Positions 8,394 to 17,700 of a stretch of 64,000 nucleotides of DNA are shown in pieces. The position numbers and the translations under genes are program-made. The stretch lies in the NCBI GenBank assembly GCA_002492525.1, contig DKZA01000025.1, positions 1 through 64,000 on the forward strand, given 5' to 3'. The stretch's first letter is position 1; the number at the start of each line of letters is the position of its first letter. The notes below the pieces were generated by a model. That model saw only the letters and a program-made list of their open reading frames with translations, searched no databases and was not told the origin of the DNA. The DNA comes from Lachnospiraceae bacterium UBA7086 (GTDB taxonomy: Bacteria; Bacillota; Clostridia; Lachnospirales; Lachnospiraceae).

Positions 8394-8960
8394 CTTTATG
8401 CACCTCCTTCTGAAAAGTGAAAAGTTCGTTGATGATTGATTCACGAAGACGATTGTTTTTACCGGGGAACAGGATTAGATGACAGTGGTGCATCAAATGT
8501 CCCACAAGTGTTGCAGTCATCGGCTCGTCATACAGGACATTTACCCATCTGGAGAATCCAAGATTTGTATTTAGTATGATGATTATCTTTCCATGGATTG
8601 TGGAAAGATAATCAAAGAGCAGTTGCGAGCCGGTTCTGTTATAAGGGACACAACCGAATTCATCCAGAATAATAATCTTTGTTCTATCCAGCTTTTGTGA
8701 AGCTGGGACAGTGTTCCATGTTCCTGCGCCTCTGAAAGCTGGTTAATCAGTGTGACGGTTCTAAAGAAATTTACCGGAATTTTTTTTACATGCTTTCATG
8801 CTGATGCAAATGGACAGCATTGTTTTACCAATTCCAGTACTGCAATACATTACAAAATTATTTCCTGAATGATAAAAATCCAATGCTTTGAGACTCATTA
8901 TAAGGAAAATACGACTATGACCAAGTGTAGAAAAATCATTCACCCTACCGGCCTTGAATT
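8386..8960 (-). pseudogene. istB: istB relic (IS21-family helper ATPase), minus strand
   Basis: Pieces in different frames reassemble to IstB. The Walker A piece YCSTGIGKTMLSICISMKA (around 8790-8870) is followed by VNFFRTVTLINQLSEAQEHG and, after another shift near 8685, by IIILDEFGCVPYNR, TNLGFSRWVNVLYDE and HHCHLILFPGK, all classical for IS21 helper proteins, which load and remodel target DNA for the IstA transposase. At least two frameshifts and a missing N terminus make it inactive. It abuts, head to head, a plus-strand istA relic. Confidence 0.8.
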
Positions 8961-10443
8961 CTCACAACGTGATATTGTGGCTAGCTGTGGTGTCAAACAA
9001 AAAACTGTCGTCAAAGTTTAGGAAGGGGCCAAAGAATTAAAACTTTCATAGCCGCTTGATGAAGCAATGACTGACACAGAATTTCAAAGGTTCATGTCCT
9101 CCAAAGAGAACAAGGCATCACTTAACGAGTGTATGTTCGACTACGCTTACATTTACAAGGAACTGTTCTACAACGAAGTCAGTAGAAAGCTTCTATGGAC
9201 AGAATACATGGAGGAGCTGCTGTGCTAACGGTGAGGAACCGCTCATGTATTCCCAGTTCACTATCACATCCAACAGGATGAGCAGAAACGACGTGTTACC
9301 ATGCATATCAATTGCAAACCCGGCGAACAGGTTGAAGTGGACTGAGTAGGAGATTCTGCAGCAATCATTGACTCGGATACTGGGGAAATCATCAAAGTCT
9401 ACATCTTTATTGGTGTGATGATTTATGCAAGTATGCATATGTGGAAACATGTCTGGATATAAAACAAAAATTTTGAATCAATGCTTATATTCATATGTAC
9501 GAATATTTTGGCAGAATCGCCAGAATCCTTGTACCGGATAACTGTAAAACTGCAATTGTTCACAATGATGGATTTAAAGACCAGTAGATAAATGAAATCT
9601 ATTAGGAAGTGGCAGAGCACTATGGCACCAATATTATTCTGACGCGTATCAGGGCAACCAAGGACAAACCGAACGCTGAAAAAACAACAGGAAACATAAC
9701 TACCTAAACTACTGCAACACTTCGGAATGAACAGTTCTTCTCTCTTGCCGAATTAACCAGGCGACTAGAGATAAGCTCAAACTGTTTAACCGAAGGCTCT
9801 TTTAGAAAAAAAGGGTAGTCCGTGAAGCTTATTCCTTGGGGAATGAAAAACCATTGATGTACCATTACCTGCTACTCGTTTTGAACTGAGTGACTGGAAA
9901 ACAATCACTGTTTAGTTCAATTATTGTATATCTGTGGATGGAATATTATACTCCGTTTCATATGAATACATCAAAAAGAAGGTTGATGTAAGGGTAACAG
10001 ATACCATTATTGAGATTTTCTATAACCATAACCACCATTGCCTCTCATCGATGTCTGAAAGGTTCACTAGGTAGCACAGCACAATCACAGAACATATATC
10101 GGAGAATCAGCAGAAATATCCAGAATAGAACGGTGACCGCTTTCATAAGTGGGCTGAGCAAATTGGTATAAATACGTACACTATAGCCAGTGCGATATTA
10201 ACCTTCAAAGATGTGGAGCAACAAACCTATAGAAGTTGTATGAGGCTTCTAAAGCTGGCTGAGAAATACTCGGATGATATTGCTGGAAGCCACCTATAAA
10301 AAGGCCTTATCTTATACAGCATCACCAAGCTACAAGAAGAATAAAAACATCTATGTAGCTGGTTCTGAAAAGCTGATATCAGAAGTTCCTGATACCAAAC
10401 CCACACAGAAACTACACGGCATCCCAAGAGGCGCAGATTACTA
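8945..10443 (+). pseudogene. istA: istA relic (IS21-family transposase)
   Basis: Translation in the plus direction gives successive IstA segments broken by many stops and shifts: the N-terminal helix-turn-helix (LEFSQRDIVASCGVKQKTVV), then INCKPGEQVEVD, DTGEIIKVYIFIGVM, PDNCKTAIVHN-like and PKDKPNAE-like pieces of the DDE catalytic core, and the C-terminal region ending in a PRGADY-like tail. It is followed 16 nt later by an istB start, the normal IS21 order. Clearly non-functional and old. Confidence 0.8.
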
Positions 10444-10459
10444 ACGGAGGTAAATACAT

Positions 10460-10832
10460 ATGACTAATCAGAGTATAATTGATAAATTAATTAAAATGCG
10501 TCTTACAGATATAGCAGATGCATTCCGTAACCAGCTAAGTATGCCAATCCTGTTGTCCTAATTCTGGATGGATAGCTTCTATTGAAACCAACGGATTCAG
10601 AACAAAGTGATATCTTCGAATTGCTCCGCCGGAGACGTAAGAAATTATCTACAATCTTCTGCTCCCAGTTTAAATTCGAGGAATGGTGTAACCAACTGGG
10701 GGGATGACAGCGCTCTGGCAGATGCAATCATTGACCGCATTCATCGCACATGACAGCTATCATATTAATATTACAAGCATGAATGTCTCAATGCGTGTGG
10801 TCTATGGATTAGACAACACATTACGCGAGTAA
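10460..10832 (+). pseudogene. istB: istB relic, plus strand, internally deleted
   Basis: ATG 10460 with GGAGG 8 nt upstream begins MTNQSIIDKLIKMRLTDIAD, the usual IstB N terminus. The central ATPase region is largely missing. The end is recognisable: FCSQFKFEEWCNQLG-like bases, DDSALADAI-DRI and MRVVYGLDNTLRE before the stop at 10830-10832. Belongs to the same element as the plus-strand istA relic. Confidence 0.75.
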
Positions 10833-10968
10833 ATTTGCACAACATGATGTCCACTTCCCGGACATCTGATTTCCAGATTCCCGGAAGTGCAATTTCATTG
10901 CATAAGAATATTCAAGTAGGTGAGTAATACTTTACGATTTCAAATTATTCTTTGACTAAACTTGACCT

Positions 10969-11000
10969 ATGCTTACTGGCGATAAATTGCCAATAAGCAT
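10969..11000 (+). terminator. Hairpin after the IS21 relic, possible terminator
   Basis: ATGCTTACTGGC (10969-10980) pairs with GCCAATAAGCAT (10989-11000), 12 bp with one mismatch around an 8-nt loop, followed by an AT-rich but not pure T tract. The rest of 10833-11077 holds no gene. Confidence 0.35.
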
Positions 11001-11077
11001 TATTATGCTTATTTATTCGATATACTTAGTTTATAGTTACTTGTAAACCCAAACAACATCAAAAGAAAGGAAAGATT

Positions 11078-12060
11078 ATGGGAAAATCAAATTCAATTCA
11101 GTAGCAGGAAACAAAGAACACCGAGTTCCAGGAGTATATAACCAAGATGAACAGTGATATGGATTAAAGACAGCAGGCACTGCAACAGGAGCTTGAGGAA
11201 ATGGAACAAAAGCCAATGCGCCGGAGGGGAGTAAGATGGGGGATACAGATGAGGAGACCAGTGAATCTATTCTGGCTTTGAAAGGAAGGGAGCGGTAGAT
11301 TGCTAACGAGGCTTTTGCAATCGTGCAGGCGATTGTGGAAAGTTTCAGCAGTTCCACTGGCACTTCTGTAGAGAAGAAATCGGATGCAAAGCCAATTGCA
11401 CCGGGGATGACTTTATTTATTGGAGTAGAAAATAACTCCTTTTCTAATAAAAAATTTTTCTTCAGTGAGTCGATTGTGCAGACGATTTTTGTTTTTAAGG
11501 TATGTTATTCCATTCAGGAGGGAAAGCGGCAGTCTGCATTGAGTGACCTTCAGGTATATGAGGATCAGAAGCAGCGATATCGTAAGACCATCGAAAAACT
11601 TGGGAAAAAGGAGATGGAATTGGATATAGAAGCCGAAGATTATTTGGAAAGTTTACTGAAATTGGAAAATATGGTTGATCTGTTGACCAGGCGGTTGAAA
11701 GAAATTACGGCTAAAATCAGCGAACTTACCGCCCTCCAGTTGGCGCAGGACAATGCGGCTTGTGACGGTATTTTGAAACATATGCATGCTGCAAGATTTG
11801 AGCTGGCATGCATATGCAAAGGAAATAGTCATAGGAGGACTTCCAGACCATTCACTTATACAGAGGGTAAAGAACGGGTTTATGAACTGATCAGAGGGAA
11901 AATACCGACTTATGTGCATCTTATATCTGTCAAGGCAACGGACTATGTAGGAAATCATTTCCAGGCAGTATTTTCCTCTAATGATCCTATATCTTTAGCG
12001 CAGGCAAACAGATGGGTATCCGATGAGTTGTCAGGAAGCGGGAACTTTCATTTTGATTGA
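11078..12060 (+). pseudogene. Unknown gene, broken in its 5' part; long open 3' part
   Basis: A good start (AAAGGAAAG, ATG 11078) leads into MGKSNSIQ followed by TAG, then a TAA, a frameshift near 11213, and another TAG at about 11296. The frames join as ELEEMEQKANAPEGSKMGDT...ILALKGRER..IANEAFAIVQAIVESF. From 11323 (GTG) the frame stays open for 245 residues to TGA 12060. That part has a beta-like N-terminal region, a long coiled coil (about residues 75-145) and no motif I recognise. The length of the intact part means a shortened product from an internal start cannot be excluded, but no ribosome site precedes the GTG. It lies between insertion-sequence relics and the sugar transport locus. 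Confidence 0.45.
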
Positions 12061-12110
12061 TGAATAATAAAGGGTAAAAAATATGCTAATAAAGTGGTAA
12101 AAAACGTGTA

Positions 12111-12140
12111 TTGTTGTATTCTGACTCTGTTCGATATAAT
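12111..12140 (+). promoter_or_regulatory. Candidate promoter of the sugar ABC transporter operon
   Basis: TTGTTG (12111-12116), an 18-nt spacer and a perfect TATAAT (12135-12140) lie about 90 nt ahead of the lipoprotein ATG at 12230. Confidence 0.6.
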
Positions 12141-12229
12141 GACAGTACAGAATGAATCGATTCTTTCCTGTAATGAAACGGACAAATTATGTAAAAACTG
12201 CCTGTAAGAAGGCAGAAGGGGGTCAGGCT

Positions 12230-13558
12230 ATGAAGAAGAAATGGATCAGTGTAATATTGGCGGCGGTTATGGGAATGACTGCCGTAGGATGTGGCGCTGC
12301 AGGAGAAACGGCCGATGCAAATAGTGAAACAGCAGATGCAAACAGCGAAACTGCGCTGGATGAGAACGTGAAGGCCACGCTGACCTACTGGGATTATTCT
12401 GCCAATGCGGATCTGGAGAGCAATGTGATTTTAAAGACTGCCATCGAGAAGTTTAATGAGAAGTATCCCAATGTGACGATAGAGGTCAGCGGTAAGGGCA
12501 GGCCGGAGCAGTTATATGATGCGTTGTCCATCGCTTTCAGTGCAGATAACGGGCCGGATATGTTCTGGGCCAATGTGGGAGAGGTGGTTTCCACCTATGT
12601 GAACAATGGCAAGGTCCTGGAACTGTCAGATTTTGCCCAGGAAAATAATTGGAGCGATATTTTCTATGCTTCCGCTCTGAGCAATCAGGAGACATTGTTT
12701 AGCGGTATTTATGCGCTGCCGAAAACGCAGAAAATCTGCGGTATTTTTTACCGAAAGGATTTGTATGAGAAATATGGATTCAGTGTCCCGAAAAATATGG
12801 ATGAGTTTTTAGAGCAGTGTAAGGTGCTGCAGGCTGATGGTATCATTCCCATCGGAAACGCAGGCAAATGGGCGGCTTGTACCAATCGTTGGTTTGACGG
12901 ATTCCTGGAGATCAATGGAGGAAGTGAGGTACACAATCAGCTGTTGCGAGGAGAAACTTCCATTAATTGTGACGTGGTCGTGCAGTCTTTCTATGATTTG
13001 CAGAATCTGTCCGGCTATTTCCAGGAGGGGCATCTTTCCAATGAAGAGACGGAAGTGAATCTGCAGTTGTTCCAGGGGCAGATGTGCTTTACCTACGATG
13101 GTACCTGGGAAGTGGATTGTATTACGGATGCGGGTCTTTCCACGGATGACTTTGGCTTCTTCTCTTTCCCATCATCCGAAATGCCGAGAGCCAATTCTTA
13201 TGGGGATGGTATTTTTGTAAATGCCTCTTCTGAGAATCAGGAGCTGATTATGGAATTTTTGAAGTGTTACCAGGATTTGGAGTGTTATCAGCAGGCGTTT
13301 GAGCAGACGGGTCAGGTGACGGTGGCCAGGGTAGATGCGATTGATGAAAGCAAATTAAGTTCGCTCAATCGGGAGATTCTGGATTGTATGAATACGGAAA
13401 GCGGTTCTTATATGCCTTCCAATGAGATGGCATGGCCGGCAGAGCTGACGGATTGCCTGTTAGAAACGATTGACCAGATTGTGCTGAAAGAAATCACACC
13501 GGAAGACGCGGCGGCGAAGTTGGATGCTAAAGCAAGTGAGATTGGTTTTTATCGATAA
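12230..13558 (+). CDS. Sugar ABC transporter substrate-binding lipoprotein
   Basis: 442 residues from ATG 12230, chosen over an upstream in-frame ATG because AGAAGGGGG sits just before it and because it yields a clean lipoprotein signal (MKKKWISV..., lipobox TAVGC). After a short Asn/Ala/Glu linker comes the family 1 extracellular solute-binding fold: LTYWDYSANADLE, NEKYPNVTIEV, GPDMFWANVGE, and a hinge region with FTYDGTWEVD. The tethered receptor would capture an oligosaccharide outside the membrane and hand it to the two permeases directly downstream. No ATPase gene is present; such importers usually share a housekeeping MsmX-type ATPase. Substrate unknown, but a neighbouring GH2 enzyme suggests a beta-linked oligosaccharide. 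Confidence 0.92.
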   Translation: MKKKWISVILAAVMGMTAVGCGAAGETADANSETADANSETALDENVKATLTYWDYSANADLESNVILKTAIEKFNEKYPNVTIEVSGKGRPEQLYDALSIAFSADNGPDMFWANVGEVVSTYVNNGKVLELSDFAQENNWSDIFYASALSNQETLFSGIYALPKTQKICGIFYRKDLYEKYGFSVPKNMDEFLEQCKVLQADGIIPIGNAGKWAACTNRWFDGFLEINGGSEVHNQLLRGETSINCDVVVQSFYDLQNLSGYFQEGHLSNEETEVNLQLFQGQMCFTYDGTWEVDCITDAGLSTDDFGFFSFPSSEMPRANSYGDGIFVNASSENQELIMEFLKCYQDLECYQQAFEQTGQVTVARVDAIDESKLSSLNREILDCMNTESGSYMPSNEMAWPAELTDCLLETIDQIVLKEITPEDAAAKLDAKASEIGFYR

Positions 13559-13676
13559 TTAAGGTAGAGAACTATATAGTGTCCGAAGTATGGGAAATGA
13601 CTGGTTGCTTTTGAGGTGCAAATCAAGAGCAGCCAGCTTTCATAAAGGGGACTATAGGGAAACGAGGAGATATGTC

Positions 13677-14561
13677 ATGAGGAAACAAGGAAAAAAGGGC
13701 GGATGGACGCCATATCTTTTTCTGGCCCTGCCTTTGCTTTTGTATGGATTATTTATTATCTATCCTATGTTGTATTCCCTGTACTTAAGTTTTTTTGACT
13801 GGGAGGGGATGTCCAACAAACATCAGTTTATCGGGCTTGGGAATTATGTGGATATTATAAGGAACGATGAAATATTCCGGATTTCTCTTCTCAATAATCT
13901 ACGCTGGTGTGTGGGGACGGTGCTTCTGCCGGTGACACTGGGTCTGTTATTTGCCCTGTTATTAAACAGGAAACGGTCGGGGGCAGGTTTTTTGCGTACA
14001 GCAGTCTTTACGCCGGTGGTATTATCGGTGACGGCAGTGGGTATGATGTGGCGTTGGATGTATGATCCTACCACCGGGCTGATCAACAATGCGCTCAAGG
14101 CAATTACAGGAGGCAGAGTTAGCTTTAACTGGTATGCGGATACGGGAGCGATTATTTACTATCTGATTGTTGCCGGTTCCTGGGCTTATACAGGGATGTG
14201 TATGATTATGTTTGCGGCAGGCATTAAATCCATTTCTAGCAGCGTGCTGGAATCGGCCATGCTGGACGGGGTAAACGGCCGGCAGATGTTATTTTATATT
14301 GTGTTGCCGCAGCTGCGCAACACCTTGAACACGGTATTAATCTATTCCATGGCGCAGGCATTTAAGGTGTTTGATCTGGTCTATGTAATGACAGCGGGCG
14401 GCCCGGGCAGGAAAACCAACGTGCTTGCCAGTCTGTCTTACGAGACGGTATTCAGTTATTATCAGTATGGAAGAGGCAGTGCCATCGCATGGATTCTGAC
14501 CATTGTGCTGTTGTTTATTTCTCTGGTGGTCAATAAGCTGATTTCCATGCAGAAAGAATAG
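13677..14561 (+). CDS. Sugar ABC transporter permease (UgpA/MalF type)
   Basis: 294 residues from ATG 13677 (GAGGAG 9 nt upstream; an upstream in-frame start lacks a ribosome site). Six membrane segments, starting with YLFLALPLLLYGLFIIYPML. The EAA loop that contacts the ATPase is visible as ESAMLDGVNGRQMLFYIVLPQL (first half ESAMLDGVNG, second half QMLFYIVLPQL). VYVMTAGGPGRKTNVLA is the usual UgpA-type segment. It pairs with the next permease; 118 nt separate it from the binding protein and 16 nt from the second permease. Confidence 0.93.
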   Translation: MRKQGKKGGWTPYLFLALPLLLYGLFIIYPMLYSLYLSFFDWEGMSNKHQFIGLGNYVDIIRNDEIFRISLLNNLRWCVGTVLLPVTLGLLFALLLNRKRSGAGFLRTAVFTPVVLSVTAVGMMWRWMYDPTTGLINNALKAITGGRVSFNWYADTGAIIYYLIVAGSWAYTGMCMIMFAAGIKSISSSVLESAMLDGVNGRQMLFYIVLPQLRNTLNTVLIYSMAQAFKVFDLVYVMTAGGPGRKTNVLASLSYETVFSYYQYGRGSAIAWILTIVLLFISLVVNKLISMQKE

Positions 14562-14577
14562 ACAGGGGAGAAGATAA

Positions 14578-15396
14578 ATGAGTAGATGGAAAAAAACGGC
14601 GTGGCGGTTATTGTTTGTGGTGATTGGCCTGATCTGGCTTATGCCGGTTTTTTATCTGATTAATGTATCGGTGAAACCGGCGGCGGAATTTTATACCAAG
14701 GGAGTATTTTCCGTTACGCTGCACCCCACACTTCTTAATTTTATGGAATCCTGGAAGAAAATAGGGACTTTCTTTTTGAACAGTGTGATCAACGTGGTTA
14801 TCTCCGTACCGTTGGGCATTTTGATTGCCTCGCTGGGGGCTTATGCCCTGGCCAGACTGAAAGTGAAGGGAAGAGGATTCTTTGTGACGCTTTTTATGAT
14901 GGGGATGCTGTTGCCGGTACATGTGACATTGTTGCCCAATTATATCACGCTGCAAAAGTTGAACCTGTTAAATTCCAGAGTAGGAATCCTGTTATTGTAT
15001 ACGGTATTTAATATTCCCTTTGCCATGTATATGCTGCAGGGATTTTTTATGGGACTTAGCCGGGAGATTGAAGAGTCTGCTATTATCGATGGGGCAGGAA
15101 GTTTTCAGATTTATCTGCATATTGCCCTTCCTATGGCGAGGCCGGCCATTATCATTTCGGGTCTGTTGTGTTTTATTTCGGTCTGGAACGATCTGGTTTT
15201 TGCCATGACTTTTGTACAGAATAACAAGAAGATGCCGATTACGGCAGGACTTTTGCAGTTTGTAGGAGAATTTACTTCTCACTATGAAAAGATTACAGCG
15301 GGGATTTTGCTGTCAGCACTACCGGTATTTATCCTGTATTTGTTCTTCCAGAAGCAAATTATGGAAGGCATGGCGGAAGGTGCCGTCAAGGGATAG
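14578..15396 (+). CDS. Sugar ABC transporter permease (UgpE/MalG type)
   Basis: 272 residues, ATG with AGGGGAGAAG upstream. Six membrane segments beginning LLFVVIGLIWLMPVFYLINV. The conserved EAA loop reads EESAIIDGAGSFQIYLHIALP, slightly longer than can be quoted in full: key residues are EESA, DGAG and LP. It forms the heterodimeric channel with the preceding permease. The family's typical length is 270-280 residues, so it is complete. Confidence 0.93.
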   Translation: MSRWKKTAWRLLFVVIGLIWLMPVFYLINVSVKPAAEFYTKGVFSVTLHPTLLNFMESWKKIGTFFLNSVINVVISVPLGILIASLGAYALARLKVKGRGFFVTLFMMGMLLPVHVTLLPNYITLQKLNLLNSRVGILLLYTVFNIPFAMYMLQGFFMGLSREIEESAIIDGAGSFQIYLHIALPMARPAIIISGLLCFISVWNDLVFAMTFVQNNKKMPITAGLLQFVGEFTSHYEKITAGILLSALPVFILYLFFQKQIMEGMAEGAVKG

Positions 15397-15501
15397 AGAT
15401 GAGTGCGGATAATAAACGGATAAAGAAGGAATAGTGAGAAAGAACTTACAGGAAAAGATGGACAAAATGTGCAGGATATAGCGCAGAAATGAGGGAAAAG
15501 G

Positions 15502-17676
15502 ATGCATGTGGAGACGAGGAATCTCTCAGACTGGCAGGTTATGCAGGATGTTCATGATCTGGGGGAGCGATTGCAATTTTATGAAGATCAGATTGATTTG
15601 CTGGAATATCCCCATATGATGTCGCCATGGGAAAAGGTGGATCGTTTGACTTATTTACAGAAAATTTATGAGGATACCCCGTATTTTGGAAGAAAGTTAC
15701 GGTATTTTAATACGGCGCCCTGGTGGTACCGATCGTGTTTCCGGTTGGAAGAGGGGGTGGAAAACAGCAGGATATGGCTGCATTTTCCGGGAGTTGATTA
15801 TCATTGCAAAGTATGGCTTAATGGCCGGTATCTGGGAGGACATGAAGGATATTTTGATGATTTTTCTTTTGAAATATCGGGAACAGTGAAGACAGGAGAA
15901 AATATTCTGTACGTCAAGGTGTGGTCCTACTGGGATACGGAAGTGGATCCCGGGGCGGAGAGTATGCGGTGTTTTGCGGTAAAAAGAAACATGGTCAAGG
16001 GTACCTGCGAACATGGGGACGGTTTCATCCAGCGGGATGTAAATCCGGTGGGCATCATTGGGATTCCCTTTCTGGAGATAAAAAGAGAGTGTTTCCTGAA
16101 CGCGGTTAAGGTGGAGAATCTGTTGTTGGAAGATGGCCGTGGTCTGATACAAATCAGCGGGGAAACCATTATTGTACGGGAAAAGGAAAGGGACAGCCTG
16201 GTTCGTCTCTGCCTGCTGGGGCCTGACAGAGCACTGGTGTGTGATAAAGAGATATCCGGACAGAACCTGTGGCGGGAAGAGATTATGGTGGAGGAACCTG
16301 CTTTATGGAATACCTGGGACAGGGGCGGCAGCAGGCTCTATGAATTGCAGGTGGTCTTGTGTGATGCCTCCGGTGAGCCGGTGGACAGTGTCTGCAAATG
16401 TCTGGGATTTAAAGAGGCGGATCTTGTAAGAAACCCGGACAGAACCTGCTTTTATTTAAATGGCCGGCCGTTGTTCTTGCGGGGTACTTCCTATTTTCCG
16501 GATGTCTATGTAGGAGATATTCCCAGGGAGAAATACAGACACGATCTAATTCTGATGCGGGAAGCGGGATTTAATGCTATCCGTGTTCATGTGCATGTGG
16601 AACAGCCTGCGTTTTATGAATTGTGCGATGAGATGGGATTTCTGGTATTTCAGGATTCTGACTTCAGTTGGAATCATCCGACCACCGAAGAATGGGTCTT
16701 AAGGAATCTGGAAATTTTTGACCGGATGGTGGAGAGGCTGCGGGGCTATGTTTGTCTGGGGTGTTGGATTCTCCTGAATGAACCGGACAAGTGGAAGACA
16801 TTACTTTCTTATTTTGGCTCCTGCCTGGAAGAGATCATTTCGAAGACGGATTCCATCACGGAGGCTATTGGGAAACAACTGACAGAGCGGGTCAGGCGTC
16901 TGGATCCCGGGCATCCTTATATCAGGGCTTCTTATGCGGAGGAGGATTTAGAAAGTGGGGACAGTCACAATTATCTGGGGTCGCTTAGAAGTCAGCAGTC
17001 GAATTATACGGACATAGAAGGTACCACAGAAAAGTTCAATACGGAGTATGGCATGGATGCGCCGGGGCCCTTGTCCAATCTGTATCGGGTAAAGCCGCTT
17101 TACGAAGCGCTTTTGCCAGTGGAGGAAAGGATGGATGAGATACAGGGGTATCAGTGCCGGTTATTGAAATATTATACGGAGCATTACAGAAGGCAGAGGT
17201 TTGTGCCATGCAGCGCATATTTCCAGTTTATGTTCATTGATCTGTGCCCTCAGAGTTTTTATGGAATGTTGGACTGGTGGGGGATTCCCAAAGCTTCTTA
17301 TCAGGTGGTTAAGGAAATCAATCAGCCGGTGGCGGTGCTGGCCCATCCTTGTGAGGGACAGATTAGGATTACCTTGGTAAACGATACGGAGCAGGACAAA
17401 TCAGGAATCATACGCTTTACGATTTTTCAGAATGGGTTATTATATAGACAGGGGGAATGGGAAGCAGGTGTGTCGGCAGACAGCAGTGTGCAGGCAGGTA
17501 GCATTTTGGCCTTTGGGCCCTTGGCGCAAAACAAGGATCTGGAACTGTTGTTCCTTGCAGGGGACGGCTCTGTGATTGCCAGGAATCATTATCAGGGTGC
17601 ATTTTGTGAATGGCAGCATATTGCAGGTCATCCGGTACGTGTGAACAATGAACTGGGGATGCGTATTTTCCGATAG
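15502..17676 (+). CDS. Glycoside hydrolase family 2 protein
   Basis: 724 residues, no signal peptide, so cytoplasmic. Domain order is the GH2 one: N-terminal jelly-roll sugar-binding domain (LHFPGVDYHCKVWLNGRYLGGHEGYFDDF), immunoglobulin-like domain, then a TIM barrel starting near NGRPLFLRGTSYFPD. The acid/base is Glu427 in LLNEPD; the nucleophile is probably Glu515 in NTEYG. LRGTSYFP and EAGFNAIRVHVHVEQP are typical of the beta-mannosidase/beta-glucuronidase branch, but sequence alone does not fix the specificity. It lies between the importer and its likely regulators, suggesting it cleaves the imported oligosaccharide. GAGGGAAAAGG directly precedes the ATG. (The quoted jelly-roll segment spans about residues 93-118.). 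Confidence 0.88.
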   Translation: MHVETRNLSDWQVMQDVHDLGERLQFYEDQIDLLEYPHMMSPWEKVDRLTYLQKIYEDTPYFGRKLRYFNTAPWWYRSCFRLEEGVENSRIWLHFPGVDYHCKVWLNGRYLGGHEGYFDDFSFEISGTVKTGENILYVKVWSYWDTEVDPGAESMRCFAVKRNMVKGTCEHGDGFIQRDVNPVGIIGIPFLEIKRECFLNAVKVENLLLEDGRGLIQISGETIIVREKERDSLVRLCLLGPDRALVCDKEISGQNLWREEIMVEEPALWNTWDRGGSRLYELQVVLCDASGEPVDSVCKCLGFKEADLVRNPDRTCFYLNGRPLFLRGTSYFPDVYVGDIPREKYRHDLILMREAGFNAIRVHVHVEQPAFYELCDEMGFLVFQDSDFSWNHPTTEEWVLRNLEIFDRMVERLRGYVCLGCWILLNEPDKWKTLLSYFGSCLEEIISKTDSITEAIGKQLTERVRRLDPGHPYIRASYAEEDLESGDSHNYLGSLRSQQSNYTDIEGTTEKFNTEYGMDAPGPLSNLYRVKPLYEALLPVEERMDEIQGYQCRLLKYYTEHYRRQRFVPCSAYFQFMFIDLCPQSFYGMLDWWGIPKASYQVVKEINQPVAVLAHPCEGQIRITLVNDTEQDKSGIIRFTIFQNGLLYRQGEWEAGVSADSSVQAGSILAFGPLAQNKDLELLFLAGDGSVIARNHYQGAFCEWQHIAGHPVRVNNELGMRIFR

Positions 17677-17700
17677 CCTAATACAGGATGAGGCAGGTGA

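Noticed and set aside
10503..10727. Minus-strand open frame over the plus-strand istB relic
   Set aside because: Shadow of the relic; its plus-strand translation matches IstB, the minus-strand one nothing.
11323..12060. Intact independent gene starting at GTG 11323
   Set aside because: No ribosome site before it, and the reading frame continues upstream through recognisable but broken coding sequence; kept as a pseudogene.
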